DNA from: an uncultured Coriobacteriaceae bacterium
GTDB lineage: Bacteria; Actinomycetota; Coriobacteriia; Coriobacteriales; Atopobiaceae
NCBI GenBank assembly: GCA_900549525.1
Contig: UWSJ01000100.1
Location: 1-5,536 of the forward strand
DNA length: 5,536 bases
Direction of reading: 5' to 3'
In this document: one piece after another, positions 4,277-5,536 of the stretch
Layout of the letters: each line of letters opens with the position of its first letter
Numbering within the stretch: position 1 is the first letter of the stretch
Notes under the pieces: generated by a model
What the model saw: only the letters and a program-made list of their open reading frames with translations
Told to the model about the DNA's origin: nothing
Databases searched by the model: none
Translations under genes and position numbers: made by a program

Positions 4277-5536
4277 TCAGCCCGTGTTCTGCAGGCCCGC
4301 GGAGACGCCGGCGACGGTCGAGAGGATGAGCTTGATGTAGAGCTCGCGCTCCTCGGCATTAAGCTCGTCCTGCTTCTCGCGCAGAGCCGTGAGGGCACGC
4401 ACCTGCGAGATGGAAAGGGCGTCCACGTAGGGGTTGCGTACGCGCACGGCCTGACCGAGCACGCGACGGTGCTGCAGCGGCCACTCGTCGCCCACGATGG
4501 CGAGCGTCCACTTGCGGGTGAGCGCCATCTCGTCGAGCACCTTCTTGGAGAGGTCGTCGCGGTCGCCCAGGGCCAGGTAGCGGCGGGCGATACGACCGTC
4601 GGTCTTGGCGATGCTCATCTCGATGTTATCGATGAACGTCGTGAAGAGCGGCCACTCCTTGTAGGCGTTCTTCAGCAGCTTGAGGTCGCCGAACTTCTCG
4701 CAGGCGGTGCCGAGACCATACCAAGCGGCGAGGTTGATGCGCGCCTGGCTCCAGGAGAACACCCACGGGATGGTGCGGAGGTCGTCAAGCGATTTGGCGC
4801 CCAGGCCGCGCTTGGCCGGACGGCTGCCGATGGGCAGAAGGCCAACCTCGGTAAGCGGCGTGACCGTGGAGAACCACGGGGCGAAGTCCTCGGAGTGGAT
4901 GAGGTCGAGGAAGCGCTCGTGGCTCGCGTCGTAGAGCCTCGCGGCCATGTCGGCGTACTTGTGCGTCATGTCGGTGTTGGTCTTCTCGACCGACGGGGCG
5001 CTCTGGAGCAGCGTGGCGCCGGCGACGGACTCGACGTGGCGCTGGGCCAGCACCGGGTTGCCGTAGCGGGCGAAGATGACCTCGCCCTGCTCGGTGACCT
5101 TGAAGAAGCAGTTGACCGAGCCCTTGGGCTGGGCGAGCACGGCACGGTTGGCCGGGCCGCCGCCACGACCCACGGCGCCACCGCGACCGTGCATGAGCAC
5201 GAGGTCGATGTCGTTGCGCTCGGCCCACTGGGCGATGCGCTCCTGGGCGGCGTGCAGGGCCAGCGTGGCCGTGGTGGGGCCGGCGTCCTTGGAGGAGTCG
5301 GAGTAGCCGAGCATGACCTCCATCTTGCGGCCCGTCTCGGCGAGGCGGCGCTGGACGTCCGGAAGCTGCAGCATGTCGTCGAGGACGTTCACGCAGTGCT
5401 CGAGGTCCTCGAGCTGCTCGAAAAGCGGGATGACGTCGATGGTGGGGACGTCCTCCGGGTGGGCGAACGCCAGGCGGTTGAGCTCGTAGACGTCGGCCAC
5501 GTTCTGGGCGCTCTTGGTGAACGAGATGATGTAGCG
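4277..5536 (-). CDS. ppc: Phosphoenolpyruvate carboxylase, C-terminal 419 residues (starts beyond the window)
   Basis: Cytoplasmic enzyme that adds bicarbonate to phosphoenolpyruvate to give oxaloacetate, refilling the C4-acid pool. The fragment holds the catalytic C-terminal half. It has GYSDSSKDAG (codons 5308-5279, with the Lys equivalent to E. coli Lys546), the mobile loop HGRGG...GRGGGP (from 5191), TEQGE, SRPAKR, and IPWVFSWSQ. It ends in the family-typical QNTG. Spacing from the GYSDS lysine to the C-terminus (336 residues) is almost that of the E. coli enzyme (337), so this half is intact. Residues aligning with the E. coli aspartate-inhibitor site (Lys773, Arg832, Arg587, Asn881) appear present at codons 4606, 4438, 5167 and 4288. 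The GTG at 5500 is an internal valine, because homology continues upstream to the window edge. A terminator follows the stop, so it ends its own transcript. Confidence 0.98.
   Translation of the reverse strand, partial: RYIISFTKSAQNVADVYELNRLAFAHPEDVPTIDVIPLFEQLEDLEHCVNVLDDMLQLPDVQRRLAETGRKMEVMLGYSDSSKDAGPTTATLALHAAQERIAQWAERNDIDLVLMHGRGGAVGRGGGPANRAVLAQPKGSVNCFFKVTEQGEVIFARYGNPVLAQRHVESVAGATLLQSAPSVEKTNTDMTHKYADMAARLYDASHERFLDLIHSEDFAPWFSTVTPLTEVGLLPIGSRPAKRGLGAKSLDDLRTIPWVFSWSQARINLAAWYGLGTACEKFGDLKLLKNAYKEWPLFTTFIDNIEMSIAKTDGRIARRYLALGDRDDLSKKVLDEMALTRKWTLAIVGDEWPLQHRRVLGQAVRVRNPYVDALSISQVRALTALREKQDELNAEERELYIKLILSTVAGVSAGLQNTG

Noticed and set aside
5498..5500. GTG at 5500 as the start of the PEP carboxylase
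   Set aside because: The frame stays open to the window edge with PEPC-like sequence (RYIISFTKSA), and the family needs about 450 more N-terminal residues.

Overview
The window is GC-rich bacterial DNA. Its coding style (GTG starts, strong GGAGG-type ribosome sites, a copper ATPase with a Met-rich loop, alanine-rich tails) fits a high-GC Gram-positive. My best guess is a gut-type Coriobacteriia member (Collinsella/Olsenella-like), but that is inference and no marker gene here proves it. All four recognisable genes lie on the minus strand, so transcription runs from high to low coordinates.

Layout in transcription order. (1) 5536-4277: the C-terminal 419 residues of phosphoenolpyruvate carboxylase (ppc), closed by an intrinsic terminator at 4171-4210. 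(2) 4175-2041: a two-gene unit. A perfect TATAAT -10 box and two near-identical short palindromes 21 bp apart lie upstream of a short-chain dehydrogenase (3954-3202). A hairpin in a 78-bp gap follows, then a 2-keto-3-deoxygluconate permease (kdgT, 3123-2125), and a strong terminator at 2041-2084 ends the unit. The pairing suggests import and redox interconversion of a keto-sugar acid, such as products of pectin or uronate breakdown. (3) About 2040-1200: some 840 bp without a credible gene, but rich in short repeats. These are three tandem units at 1675-1785, inverted relatives near 1905-1955, a pair of 31-bp imperfect inverted repeats at 1344-1374 and 1530-1560, and several small palindromes. 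(4) 1202-1: a copper-responsive-looking promoter, with a CsoR-like G/C palindrome exactly between its -35 and -10 boxes, drives copA, a Cu(I)-exporting P-type ATPase. The window holds the first 367 residues of copA.

The genes are housekeeping or common accessory functions: anaplerosis, sugar-acid use and copper export. I found no clearly novel multi-gene system. The less ordinary material is non-coding: the repeat-rich gap, the promoter-embedded copper operator, and the doubled palindrome upstream of the sugar-acid unit.
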